DNA from: Candidatus Obscuribacterales bacterium
Lineage (GTDB): Bacteria; Cyanobacteriota; Vampirovibrionia; Obscuribacterales; Obscuribacteraceae
Length of the DNA: 64,000 nucleotides
Direction: 5' to 3'
NCBI GenBank assembly: GCA_019637435.1
Contig: JAHBVO010000005.1
Coordinates: 310,001-374,000, forward strand
The stretch's first letter is position 1. Every line of letters starts with the position of its first letter. Below the pieces are notes generated by a model. It was not told the DNA's origin, did no database searches, and saw only the letters and a program-made list of their open reading frames with translations. Positions 43,568 to 51,935 of this stretch are shown here, one piece after another. The translations under genes and the position numbers were made by a program.

Positions 43568-44107
43568 TTGATTTTGAAAAACAGCAATAGCAATTTTAAA
43601 TCGGTGAAACGCATGGCACTACCTGCGGTGCTCACCTTTGCTGTGCTCTCTTTGACAGCATGCGGAAACGAAAAATCCGTCACATACAGCTCCGGCGGCA
43701 TGACGAATACTTTCAACGAAGGTGAAAAAGGCGTTCCCAAAGATCTGCAGCTGCTCGTCTACCCCGGTGCCGAAATCGCAGGCTCCACCTCGGCACAAGA
43801 TAAAGATGGTGAACATTCGGCTTTCGTTTCGCTCTCTACGCCTGATAGCCTTGAGCGAGTTTCCGACTGGTATCAAGATTCGCTCAAAAAAAATGGCTGG
43901 ACAATCGACAACCACGATGCGACGCAGCCGTCATTCGTGAGTATCAGCGGACATCAAAAGGATGTTGAAATCAACGTGATCGTTGCTCAGGATGCTAACA
44001 AGACGACCATAAGCGTTTCAGAAGGCAAATCCGGAGAAGGTGATCCGGTAGACGAAGAAGAGATTGAGAAATTCACGCCGAACTCAATCGTGCCGCCTAC
44101 GGAATAG
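43568..44107 (+). CDS. Lipoprotein with a small alpha/beta domain
   Basis: 179 residues from TTG 43568. GGGGAG lies just upstream and this start supplies the positive charges (KSVKR) of the lipoprotein signal; ATG 43613 would leave an uncharged n-region. Lipobox LTAC, then a linker and a domain containing LLVYPGAEIAGS, FVSLSTPDSLERVSDWYQDSLKKNGW and ISVSEGK. A protein at 60600 has a similar layout (LIYPNAR, QVKQWWMNALNMPPW). The fold is recurrent in envelope lipoproteins but its role is unknown. Confidence 0.75.
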   Translation: MILKNSNSNFKSVKRMALPAVLTFAVLSLTACGNEKSVTYSSGGMTNTFNEGEKGVPKDLQLLVYPGAEIAGSTSAQDKDGEHSAFVSLSTPDSLERVSDWYQDSLKKNGWTIDNHDATQPSFVSISGHQKDVEINVIVAQDANKTTISVSEGKSGEGDPVDEEEIEKFTPNSIVPPTE

Positions 44108-44146
44108 CAGTTCTGACGACAATTTTATTATGCGAGGGTCTGAGTC

Positions 44147-44761
44147 ATGTCTCGGAAAACTATCGTATCGCTGCCCGTAGCAGAAATTACTGCGTCATCG
44201 ATCACTGGCTTTCAAGCGGAGTGCTTGCCGGGCGAGGGAACCCAGTCAGACCTGCCGCCCAAGCCACGCTTCGGCAGCTTCTTGCGCGTCGAGTCATCAG
44301 ATACTTCGATTTTTGCAGTCGCGTATAACGTAATTACCGGACCACAGGACTCGGTTCACAAACCGTCGGCACTCGGCATGACTCGCGAAGAATTGCGGTT
44401 AGAACAACCGCATATCTTTTCACTTTTGAAAACGGAAGTGCATGCACTCCTGGTCGGACACGGCTCCGATGCTCGGATATATCAGCATCTGCCGCCTCAC
44501 CCTCCCGACGTGCACGACTTTGTATATCAGGCTACGCAAGAGGAAATTCGAGAACTAACCAGCAACTTCGAATTTCTGCGTTTACTGTTAAACGTAAGCG
44601 AAATTCCCAGTGACGAGCTTATAGCTGCCACTATCCGCGAGGCGCATCTGGCTCTCGGCAAAGACCCTACATTCCTTGTTGAAGCAGGCCGCGCGCTTTC
44701 GAACATAATGCGCTCCGATTACGATCGCCTCCTCACAATATTAAAGAAGATACGTCCCTGA
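44147..44761 (+). CDS. HAS-barrel-like conserved protein, cyanobacterial type
   Basis: 204 residues from ATG 44147 (GAGGG 8 nt upstream). The beta-rich N-terminal half has RFGSFLRVESSDTSIFAVAYNVITGP and ALGMTREELRLEQPHIFSLLKTE, followed by ALLVG. I recall cyanobacterial proteins with this order annotated as HAS-barrel, a domain otherwise found at the N-terminus of HerA/ATP-synthase-like ATPases. The C-terminal half is helical. No partner ATPase is nearby. The stop is one base from the TTG start of the next gene. Confidence 0.6.
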   Translation: MSRKTIVSLPVAEITASSITGFQAECLPGEGTQSDLPPKPRFGSFLRVESSDTSIFAVAYNVITGPQDSVHKPSALGMTREELRLEQPHIFSLLKTEVHALLVGHGSDARIYQHLPPHPPDVHDFVYQATQEEIRELTSNFEFLRLLLNVSEIPSDELIAATIREAHLALGKDPTFLVEAGRALSNIMRSDYDRLLTILKKIRP

Positions 44762-44762
44762 A

Positions 44763-45602
44763 TTGAATAAACGCAATTTTCAAGAAATAAACTTTAAGAA
44801 GCGGTCTGCAGCAATAGACTGGAGAAGCGCTCTGGCTGTCATTTCTTCGGTCATCGTTCTAATAGCTCTGCCCCAGAGTCCGCCGCTCTCGAATTTAATT
44901 GCGGATTCGGTTTTATCCTTGACCGAACAGTTTCATTCGGATTTGACGGTTGCGGAAACTGTCAAATTGTATGGGAAGGACGCGAGAGCTCGTATTGTGC
45001 CATTTTTCAAGCAAGCGAAGGTTCCATATCCGCCCTCAAAACTAACGTTTCTCTCGCTGAAACAGGAGCGTGTGCTTATTGTCTTTGCTCCGGACGGCAA
45101 CGGAGGATGGAAACAAATCAATGGCTATTATGTTGTGGGCACCAGCGGAAAGGCCGGTCCCAAGCTCAAAGAAGGCGACCTGCAAATTCCCGAAGGATTT
45201 TACAGGATTACCGGTCTCTATCCGAACTCGATCGCTCATCTAGGATTACGGATAAATTATCCGAACGCGCAGGATAAACTCAGAGCGAAAAATGATAAAC
45301 GCACCAAACTCGGTGGCGACATTTTAATACATGGCAGCTACTGGTCGACCGGCTGCCTGGCCATGGGCAACGCCGCAATCGAAGAGATTTACATAATGGC
45401 GAACGACGTCGGTTGCAACAACATAAGAATGATTTTTGCTCCCTGCGATTTAAGAACAACGAAACCTGACATCGACTTCAAAAAACAGCCGGATTGGGTG
45501 CCCATTCTCTATAGAGATTTGACGACGGAGTTAAAACTTTATCCAATTAAAATCGATCCGCAATGGCAGTCAAAAGCGCCCGCCAAGCCGACCGACGACT
45601 AA
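44763..45602 (+). CDS. L,D-transpeptidase (YafK/YkuD-type)
   Basis: 279 residues from TTG 44763, with one membrane helix or signal near the N-terminus (ALAVISSVIVLIALPQSPPL). The YkuD-type catalytic domain has IPEGFYRITGLYP, LGGDILIHGSYWSTGCLAMG: the His in IHG and the Cys in STGC form the catalytic pair, in the spacing of YafK-like members. It would make or break 3-3 peptidoglycan cross-links, or attach proteins to the wall, in the periplasm. It converges on the phosphatase-like gene with a 3-nt gap. Confidence 0.9.
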   Translation: MNKRNFQEINFKKRSAAIDWRSALAVISSVIVLIALPQSPPLSNLIADSVLSLTEQFHSDLTVAETVKLYGKDARARIVPFFKQAKVPYPPSKLTFLSLKQERVLIVFAPDGNGGWKQINGYYVVGTSGKAGPKLKEGDLQIPEGFYRITGLYPNSIAHLGLRINYPNAQDKLRAKNDKRTKLGGDILIHGSYWSTGCLAMGNAAIEEIYIMANDVGCNNIRMIFAPCDLRTTKPDIDFKKQPDWVPILYRDLTTELKLYPIKIDPQWQSKAPAKPTDD

Positions 45603-45605
45603 TCT

Positions 45606-46403
45606 CTATTGCGAAACAATTCTGTGATTGTCTGAAACTTCAGAAGCGGATTCTTTGTTTACAACACTTCGCGTTGCCGTGACTTGCGTCCGCTCACCTG
45701 AATCGGCGTCGATTTCTTTGATGTTAGCGCAAGGGCATGAACGCGAACTGATGGCTTGTGTTTTTATCGTTTTAAGATGATGTTGAGCTACGTAATCTTT
45801 GATCCAGTCGCTGTTCTCATCGAGAACATCGTCGTAAAACCAGAAGGTCGGCCACTTTCTGCGAAGCTCGTGGCATTTAAGCTCATCTCGAACTTGCTCG
45901 ATATTCCACCCTTCAAAAGCCATGCGATATAGTTCCAAATAAAAAGATGTGCGGTCTCTACCGCCAACGCAGAATATGTAAACGGGCTGATTTTCAGGCT
46001 TACCAACGATAGCCATAAATTTTTCCATCTCGGCGCGAGAAGGTTTCTTAATGACACCGGTCTTCACGTGAAACCACTTCATACCGATACCCTCGGCGAA
46101 CTTCTCGTCTTTGTGCCGAGGGTTGGTGCGCAAACAAATTAGAGACTTAACTCCGACGGCTTTCAGTTGTCTCATCTTGTCTTGATCGGGCTGATGGCCC
46201 CAGAAAAGAATCGGTGACGCTTGTCCTTCGCGCGAGAGTGATGGCAGCACTGTCAGCGGTATCACTAGAATCAAACCGATCAGCGCTGCAACCGAACGAT
46301 TGAAGACACGCCTCTTCCGGGCGTTTTCGCGAGCATATCCAAGAGAGAAGCAAAAATTCAAAACGGACTCCCAGAGGCTGCTTCCATGCCAACAAGCGCT
46401 CAC
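45606..46403 (-). CDS. Tyrosine/dual-specificity phosphatase-like protein
   Basis: 265 residues from GTG 46403. One hydrophobic segment (SVAALIGLILVIPLTVLPSL) lies after a basic n-region, so the enzyme is probably anchored with its domain outside the membrane. LRQLKAVG-type and SLICLRTNPRHKDE blocks and YIFCVGGRDRTSFYLELYRM match the Cx5R phosphatase loop. The residue before the Cys is Phe where His is usual. The C-terminal 50 residues are Cys- and Ser-rich and unrelated. Likely substrate: a phosphate ester in the envelope. Confidence 0.7.
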   Translation of the reverse strand: MSACWHGSSLWESVLNFCFSLGYARENARKRRVFNRSVAALIGLILVIPLTVLPSLSREGQASPILFWGHQPDQDKMRQLKAVGVKSLICLRTNPRHKDEKFAEGIGMKWFHVKTGVIKKPSRAEMEKFMAIVGKPENQPVYIFCVGGRDRTSFYLELYRMAFEGWNIEQVRDELKCHELRRKWPTFWFYDDVLDENSDWIKDYVAQHHLKTIKTQAISSRSCPCANIKEIDADSGERTQVTATRSVVNKESASEVSDNHRIVSQ

Positions 46404-46543
46404 TACAACCTACAGAATGCGCCCACAGACTCTATCTAGCGCTCTGCTCGATAATTGTTGCCCGCCAACTCGGAGAAAGCCGAAATTTCTTCAGAGCGAT
46501 TTCGAGCCGGAGGTGGCCCGATTTTTCTTTTAGAAAGCGCTGG

Positions 46544-46717
46544 TCATGGAGCTTTCACCATTAAAGGCTCATCGCGTCGGCGGAAGTAAATGGCCCCCTG
46601 GAGAATCAGGCAAACAGCAACCGAAAGAAGAATGACAGAATCGCGCATCAGGCTGACTACGGATTTCGACATCTCGGTAAAGCAGGCAAGCTGGCGGTTT
46701 TGAGATGCAGGAGGCAT
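46544..46717 (-). CDS. Small single-helix membrane protein, 57 residues
   Basis: ATG 46717 is preceded by GGAAGGG at a 5-nt spacing. The protein has a polar, Cys-containing N-terminus, then a membrane helix (SVILLSVAVCLILQGAIYF) and a basic stop-transfer FRRRDE before the C-terminus. Below common length cut-offs, so easily missed. It is divergent from fmt with about 125 bp between the starts. I do not recognise the family. The rest of the gap 46404-46843 holds no other gene I can support. Confidence 0.65.
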   Translation of the reverse strand: MPPASQNRQLACFTEMSKSVVSLMRDSVILLSVAVCLILQGAIYFRRRDEPLMVKAP

Positions 46718-46842
46718 AAAAACCCTTCCTCTGACGAAACGCGGACCTTCGTTACATTTGGTGCGGAAACGGAAACAGGCGCGACATTGAGGCTAATATT
46801 GTCTGGCCGCCTCAATGCGGTTTGCCAGGAGAAAAAGTTCGC

Positions 46843-47817
46843 GTGCGCATAATTTACTTAGGTACTCCAGAATTTGCCGTCCCAACTTTGAAGCGGTTAA
46901 TTGAAGAAAAAGACTTTGAGGTCGTTGCGGCTGTTTGTCAGCCGGACAGACCCAAAGGTAGAGGCAACAAACTTGCAGCGCCACCAGTTAAGCTAACAGC
47001 GCAAGAGCATGGCATACCAGTTCTCCAGCCGGAGAAATTAGCTAAGGCTCCCGAAATCGTCCAAGCTATGCGTGACCTCAACCCTGACGTCATCGTGATG
47101 GTGGCCTTTGGACAAATATTGAAGGAGGCAGTTCTGAAAATGCCTCCATACGGTGTCATAAACCTGCACGGGTCCTTGCTTCCACATTACCGAGGGGCTG
47201 CACCTATTAACTGGTCGATCCTTAATGGCGACACCAAAACCGGTATCACGACCATGCAAACGGAAGCCGGGGTCGATACCGGACCGATGCTTCTTAAAGC
47301 TGAAGTTGAGATAACTGAGAACATGACAGCGCCCGAGTTGGCAGAGAAGCTGTCAACAGTCGGAGCTGAGCTTATCGTAAAAACATTGCGCGGGCTCAAA
47401 GATGGCTCGGTGAAGCCGGAAAAACAGGACGATTCGCTGGCTACTTTCGCGCCGATTATGACGAAGGAGATGGCCGACATCGACTGGTCGAAATCCGCCC
47501 GACACATCCATAATCAAGTTAGAGGTCTTGTGCCATGGCCGGGAACTTCGAGCGTATTTCGGGGTACACAGCTAAAAATCGTGAAAACTGAACTGGTCAA
47601 AGATGGTGGCACCGACCAGAAAGAGTTGCCACCAGGTACGATACTGCTGACAAGCAAAGAAGTATTGGTATCCTGTGGAGAGACTGGCAGTGAACGTCTA
47701 CGGTTGGTTCTTGTGAAGCCACAAGGTAAAGGAGACGTGGAAGCTAGAAGCTGGGCTAATGGCGCCCGACTAACCGATTCGGATAGATTCGAAATTAGTA
47801 AGCAACTGGCAACATAA
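46843..47817 (+). CDS. fmt: Methionyl-tRNA formyltransferase
   Basis: 324 residues from GTG 46843, which gives RIIYLGTPEFAVPTLKRL, the usual N-terminus; AGGAG lies 11 nt before it, and TTG 46822 is an alternative. Formyltransferase motifs: QPDRPKGRG, the catalytic NLHGSLLPHYRGAAPINW and QTEAGVDTGPML. The C-terminal OB-like domain includes HNQVRGLVPWPG. The enzyme formylates initiator Met-tRNA with 10-formyl-THF. It overlaps rsmB by one base (TAATG), the common fmt-rsmB arrangement. Confidence 0.97.
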   Translation: MRIIYLGTPEFAVPTLKRLIEEKDFEVVAAVCQPDRPKGRGNKLAAPPVKLTAQEHGIPVLQPEKLAKAPEIVQAMRDLNPDVIVMVAFGQILKEAVLKMPPYGVINLHGSLLPHYRGAAPINWSILNGDTKTGITTMQTEAGVDTGPMLLKAEVEITENMTAPELAEKLSTVGAELIVKTLRGLKDGSVKPEKQDDSLATFAPIMTKEMADIDWSKSARHIHNQVRGLVPWPGTSSVFRGTQLKIVKTELVKDGGTDQKELPPGTILLTSKEVLVSCGETGSERLRLVLVKPQGKGDVEARSWANGARLTDSDRFEISKQLAT

Positions 47818-49274
47818 TGGACAAGGAATCCTCTAATAACAAATCCGCTCCACGTGGATTTCAATCCAGAAAAATCGCCCTGGAAGTCCTCGTTCGAGTC
47901 AACGAGTCCGGCGCGTATTCCAATCTCGCGCTGTCGCAGGCGCTCAAAAATAGCCAACTATCGGCCCGCGATAAAGCATTCGTAACTCTGCTCGTTCAGG
48001 GGGTAACGAGGAACCTGAGTGAAGTGGATGGCGTGATTGCCAAGTTTTCAAAAAATCGGTTAGATACCCTTCCAGCCGTGCTCCTCAATACGCTCCGACT
48101 GGGAATCTTTCAACTGGAATTCCTTGAAGATACGCCACCACCGGCAGTGTTAAATACATCCACCGCGGTGGCCAAGGCATGCGGGCATAAAGGCATGGCG
48201 TCTTATACGACAGCAGTGCTGCGCAATTATCTGCGAGCCCGCGAGGCTAACGGAGGAGCCGCACTGATCCGGAAAGACAGTGCCGAGGATGCGTCCGCCG
48301 AACTAGCCGCCGAGAATAGAATCGAATCACTGGCAAAGAAATTCTCAGTTCCTGAATGGCTCGTAACACGATGGTTCGAGAACTTTTCGGAGAAAGAAGC
48401 TCTATGCTTATTACAGTATTCCAAGTCAGAACCTCGTATTGTACTTAGAACAAATGATCTGAAAACGACGACGGAAGAGTTTATGCAGACCTTGCAAAAT
48501 GCCGGCGTGGAGTTCGATGTTTCGCCACTCGTGCCATCGTGCCTGGTGCTGAAATCTAAGGGGAGAGGCAGAGGAAATCCATCTGAATTACCAGGATACA
48601 GCGAAGGGAAATTCAGTATTCAAGACGACACCGCTGCGTTTGTCTCGAAAGTTCTTTCTCCGGAACCCGGTAACCTTGTAATAGATCTTTGTGCCGCGCC
48701 GGGCGGAAAGGCGCTCTACATAGGCGAACTGATGGGCAACAAAGGTCGCATCATCGCGGTGGATACGCGAGCGAAACGATTGGAGCTTTTGAAAACAAAC
48801 CGTCGCCGTCTCGGCGTAATGAATATCGAAATCGTAGAGGCAGATGGTACAAATTTCGACTTCCAGCCCCAAGCAGATCGCATCTTGGTCGATGCGCCAT
48901 GCTCTGGAACAGGCGTCTTAAATCGGCGCGCAGATCTTCGCCACCGTCGAGTAGAACATGACATCGAGAGCCTGGCGAAGCTTCAGTACGACCTGCTTGC
49001 CAATGCACAGCGGCTACTCAAACCGGGCGGAGTCATGGTGTACGCAACCTGTACGGTAGAACCGGAAGAGAATGAGCAAGTCGTCCGCAAATTTCTCGAA
49101 AACCATCCGGACTTTTTCCTCGACGACCTCACACCATTTTTTCCTGCAGAATTAGTTCAGCAGCACCAACTTCAGGATGTTTTGAAGACCGGGATGATCC
49201 AGATTCTGCCGACGATCAGCGAATTATCCGGATTCTACATAGCTCGCCTTGTGAAAGCCGAGCAACAACCTTAG
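47817..49274 (+). CDS. rsmB: 16S rRNA (cytosine-967 C5)-methyltransferase RsmB
   Basis: 485 residues. N-terminal NusB-like domain (SRKIALEVLVRVNESGAYSN, DTLPAVLLNTLRLGIFQLEF) and C-terminal SAM-dependent domain with DLCAAPGGKALYIGEL, DAPCSGTGVLNRRADLRHRR and the second catalytic Cys in VYATCTVEPEENE. It methylates C967 in helix 31 of 16S rRNA. Coupled to fmt by TAATG. Its TAG overlaps the stop of a small convergent gene in TTAG. Confidence 0.96.
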   Translation: MDKESSNNKSAPRGFQSRKIALEVLVRVNESGAYSNLALSQALKNSQLSARDKAFVTLLVQGVTRNLSEVDGVIAKFSKNRLDTLPAVLLNTLRLGIFQLEFLEDTPPPAVLNTSTAVAKACGHKGMASYTTAVLRNYLRAREANGGAALIRKDSAEDASAELAAENRIESLAKKFSVPEWLVTRWFENFSEKEALCLLQYSKSEPRIVLRTNDLKTTTEEFMQTLQNAGVEFDVSPLVPSCLVLKSKGRGRGNPSELPGYSEGKFSIQDDTAAFVSKVLSPEPGNLVIDLCAAPGGKALYIGELMGNKGRIIAVDTRAKRLELLKTNRRRLGVMNIEIVEADGTNFDFQPQADRILVDAPCSGTGVLNRRADLRHRRVEHDIESLAKLQYDLLANAQRLLKPGGVMVYATCTVEPEENEQVVRKFLENHPDFFLDDLTPFFPAELVQQHQLQDVLKTGMIQILPTISELSGFYIARLVKAEQQP

Positions 49275-49423
49275 CGTTCTTCTTCAGCTTCCTGATTGAA
49301 AAGCGAATAGAGCAATAGATTGTCCGCATCTTCAACCCACATTTTGCGCGGCAAAAGTTCCAGCAGGTGCAGAAGATCTAGTCGTTTCGACGTGGAATTG
49401 ACTGGTTTCTTGTCGTCTTTCAT
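49271..49423 (-). CDS. Small charged protein, 50 residues
   Basis: ATG 49423 is preceded by GGAGAG with a 6-nt spacing. The product is Lys-rich at the N-terminus (KDDKKPVNSTSKRLD), amphipathic in the middle (LLHLLELLPRKMWVEDADNL) and acidic at the end (NQEAEEER), so a soluble small protein. It converges on rsmB and the two stop codons share the bases TTAG. It is divergent from the slipin gene. Unknown family; too short for standard gene-length filters. Confidence 0.6.
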   Translation of the reverse strand: MKDDKKPVNSTSKRLDLLHLLELLPRKMWVEDADNLLLYSLFNQEAEEER

Positions 49424-49615
49424 ACCATTCTCTCCGTGAACAAGATGAAGGGTAGCGGACCATCGTTTAAGACAGAGTTAAAACTGCAATCTTTTCTTCC
49501 AGTCGGCCAACTCAGGTCTGGGCAAGGTATTCAGGGTAAATCCCGGTTTGAACGGAAGGTCAAACTGGGTACGTCTCAAACGGAGACCCTCGACGCACGG
49601 TTCCGAGGTTATGAG

Positions 49616-50467
49616 ATGGAGATTTTCCAATTACTGTTCAGCACGCCGATGATGTTCTTCTACGCCTTCGTGTTAATAGCGTATTTGCTTTCCGCTGTTC
49701 GCTTCGTGAAAGAATACGACCGTCTTGTAATTTTTACGCTCGGGCAAGTTAAGGGTGTCGGCGGACCAGGATTTACGATGGTCTATCCGATCATTCAGTC
49801 GGAGAAAAAAGTCGACCTGCGCATGATTACCATGTCGATTCCGATGCAAGAAATTATCACCAAGGATAACGTATCAGCAAGAACAGCCGCGGTGTGTTTC
49901 TTCCAGGTCGTCGATCCATATAAAGCCGTGACAAAAGTCGAAGACCCGGTCAACGCGACCAGCCAAATAGCTCAGACCACGCTGCGTAGCGTACTCGGGC
50001 AACATGAACTGGATGACCTTCTGACAGAACGCGATCAGATCAATCAGAAACTGTCGGCAATCATCGACAGACAAACTGAACCCTGGGGCATCAAAGTAAT
50101 TTCGGTCGAAGTCAAAGACGTAGAGATTCCTGAGACTATGCAACGTGCAATGGCGCGCCAGGCAGAAGCTGAGCGTGAGCGTCGCGCGAAAATCGTTGCC
50201 GCCGAGGGCGAACTGCAGGCTGCAGAGAAGCTTGCCGAAGCGGCAAGAACAATCGGGGCATCGCCGGGAGCAATGCAATTGCGCCAACTGCAAACGATGG
50301 TGGAAGTTTCAGCGGAGAATAATTCAACCATTATCTTCCCAGTTCCCATCGAGCTTTTCGAGAAATCTCATAAGCTGCAATTGCCTGTCGAGAAGATGGC
50401 GGAATCTATCAACAATCTTCAAAATCAAAACAAGCTGAAAGTCAACGAGCAAGAAAAGCAGTTGTAA
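49616..50467 (+). CDS. Slipin/stomatin-like SPFH (band 7) membrane protein
   Basis: 283 residues from ATG 49616, with GAGG 7 nt upstream; the frame is open for 60 more codons but that part is not slipin-like. A hydrophobic N-terminal hairpin (PMMFFYAFVLIAYLLSAV) is followed by the SPFH domain: VKEYDRLVIFTLGQVKGVGGPG, SIPMQEIITKDNVSARTAAV, LDDLLTERDQIN and the coiled coil RAMARQAEAERERRAKI. Slipins form ring-like cages in membranes and often pair with NfeD proteases; no nfeD is adjacent here. It is divergent from the small gene at 49271. Confidence 0.92.
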   Translation: MEIFQLLFSTPMMFFYAFVLIAYLLSAVRFVKEYDRLVIFTLGQVKGVGGPGFTMVYPIIQSEKKVDLRMITMSIPMQEIITKDNVSARTAAVCFFQVVDPYKAVTKVEDPVNATSQIAQTTLRSVLGQHELDDLLTERDQINQKLSAIIDRQTEPWGIKVISVEVKDVEIPETMQRAMARQAEAERERRAKIVAAEGELQAAEKLAEAARTIGASPGAMQLRQLQTMVEVSAENNSTIIFPVPIELFEKSHKLQLPVEKMAESINNLQNQNKLKVNEQEKQL

Positions 50468-50487
50468 ACGTTCCCATCAACGTTGAG

Positions 50488-50513
50488 AACCAGCACCACC
50501 TATGGTGCTGGTT
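50488..50513. terminator. Hairpin between convergent genes
   Basis: Eleven-bp perfect stem AACCAGCACCA / TGGTGCTGGTT with CCTA loop, 20 nt after the slipin stop and overlapping the last codons of the minus-strand gene at 50500. T-runs are poor on both strands. Confidence 0.55.
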
Positions 50514-51054
50514 TCGAAAGAAATTCGGGAAGCGTCAAATCTTTCGGTTTCTTCACTATCCACACGCAGGCCTCAGCCACAGCGTCTTTTAGCGCCTCAT
50601 CAGGGTCTTCAGCCATCTCGTGCTCGAAGATTAGTCGATACGCAGCGACATTTTCTCCATACCAGAGAAAGACGCGTATGGAATCTCCACGCCCGAAGTT
50701 AACCAGTAAGTGATCGAGATCTTGCGGTGGAGAAACATCGAAGCCTCGCTTATATTCAGTGATTGTGTCTAGCCCATAGGCCACATCGAGTCCGGCTCTG
50801 TGCTTGCCGAACATTCCGGACTCTTTGAACGCTCGACCGCGGCAAATCACAACCTTGTCCTTGCCTCGACGATAAGTCAGCCAACCCTTCCAATCATCCG
50901 GAGCGGCATCAGCGAGTTTCAATCCAATTTCCTTCTCCACGGTGGAGAGTAGAATTTCGCACTCGGGAGTAAGCTCTTCCAGCCCCCTGCGAGCCTCTTC
51001 TTTAGCGATTATTTCCGACTCCAGTTCCAAAAGCCGGGCATGAAATTTTGACAC
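50500..51054 (-). CDS. Conserved hypothetical soluble protein
   Basis: 184 residues from GTG 51054, without signal peptide or membrane helix. N-terminus is a charged helix (LLELESEIIAKEEARRGLEE); the middle has WKGWLTYRRGKDKVVICRGRAF and the end is helical (PDEALKDAVAEACVWIVKK). I do not recognise it. It follows the TauE-like gene by 35 nt on the same strand, so it may be in that operon. Confidence 0.65.
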   Translation of the reverse strand: MSKFHARLLELESEIIAKEEARRGLEELTPECEILLSTVEKEIGLKLADAAPDDWKGWLTYRRGKDKVVICRGRAFKESGMFGKHRAGLDVAYGLDTITEYKRGFDVSPPQDLDHLLVNFGRGDSIRVFLWYGENVAAYRLIFEHEMAEDPDEALKDAVAEACVWIVKKPKDLTLPEFLSKPAP

Positions 51055-51089
51055 TCTAGCTACCCACCGTTCCGTGACTTAATTATGCC

Positions 51090-51935
51090 CTAAAGCAGCA
51101 ATTCGTTATATGCCAGACTGGCGGCGACGATTAGCATAACTATTCCAAACCCGCGCCGCAGCCATGAATCTTTGAGCCTCAACGCCAGAGTACTTCCAAG
51201 AAACGAGCCGGGAATCGAACCGAACATCATCGCAAACATCAACGGGAAATCAACATGGCTGGCAATCGCATGCGTGATTGTTCCCGGAATCGAAATTGCA
51301 GCAACTACGAGAAGCGAAGTTCCAAAAGCCGTTTTGATAGGTGTTTTAAACAGATACATAAGACAGGGCACAAATATAAAGCCGCCACCGACGCCGAAGA
51401 AACCCGCCATGAATCCGGCAAAGAGACCGATGAGCAACAGTTTGATTGTACGCTTTGATAGGTTTCCGAGAATCTGGCGGTTGTCTTCCGCCTGCTCGAG
51501 CTCCTCGATTTGGACGGCAGTGTTATCTGAATGCTTCTCCGCTGAACGCGCAAAGAGTTTCAACACCACGCCAAAAGTCAGGTCCAATCCCGCAACACAT
51601 ACGAATGCGGCAAACGACAGCATGAGCGCAGTGCCATGAACGAAAGTCGTAGCAATCGCGCCAAGAATTACGCCTAGCACCGCAGGCGATACCATTGTAA
51701 AACCCATCTTGAGATCTATTTCTTGCTTGCGAATGTAATTGAACGTCCCGCTTATCGAGGTCGGGATGATAAGAGCCATCGTCGTTCCCACTGCGACGTG
51801 CGGCGAAATATTCAATGTCAAACGCAAAAGCGGGGTCGAAACAGTGCCGCCCCCAATTCCAAAAGCTCCGGAGAACAGACCGGTAACTAAACCAATCGCC
51901 AGAGCCAGTAAAATATGTCCAGTTACAAAGCTCAC
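51090..51935 (-). CDS. TauE/SafE-family sulfite exporter-like permease
   Basis: 281 residues from GTG 51935 with about eight hydrophobic helices. FSGAFGIGGGTVSTPLLRLTLNI and GFMAGFFGVGGGFIFVPCLMYL are the two family repeats with GIGGG/GVGGG. These permeases move organosulfonates, sulfite or related anions. Its GTG overlaps the TGA of the upstream gene by 4 nt (GTGA). Substrate not determined. Confidence 0.93.
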   Translation of the reverse strand: MSFVTGHILLALAIGLVTGLFSGAFGIGGGTVSTPLLRLTLNISPHVAVGTTMALIIPTSISGTFNYIRKQEIDLKMGFTMVSPAVLGVILGAIATTFVHGTALMLSFAAFVCVAGLDLTFGVVLKLFARSAEKHSDNTAVQIEELEQAEDNRQILGNLSKRTIKLLLIGLFAGFMAGFFGVGGGFIFVPCLMYLFKTPIKTAFGTSLLVVAAISIPGTITHAIASHVDFPLMFAMMFGSIPGSFLGSTLALRLKDSWLRRGFGIVMLIVAASLAYNELLL

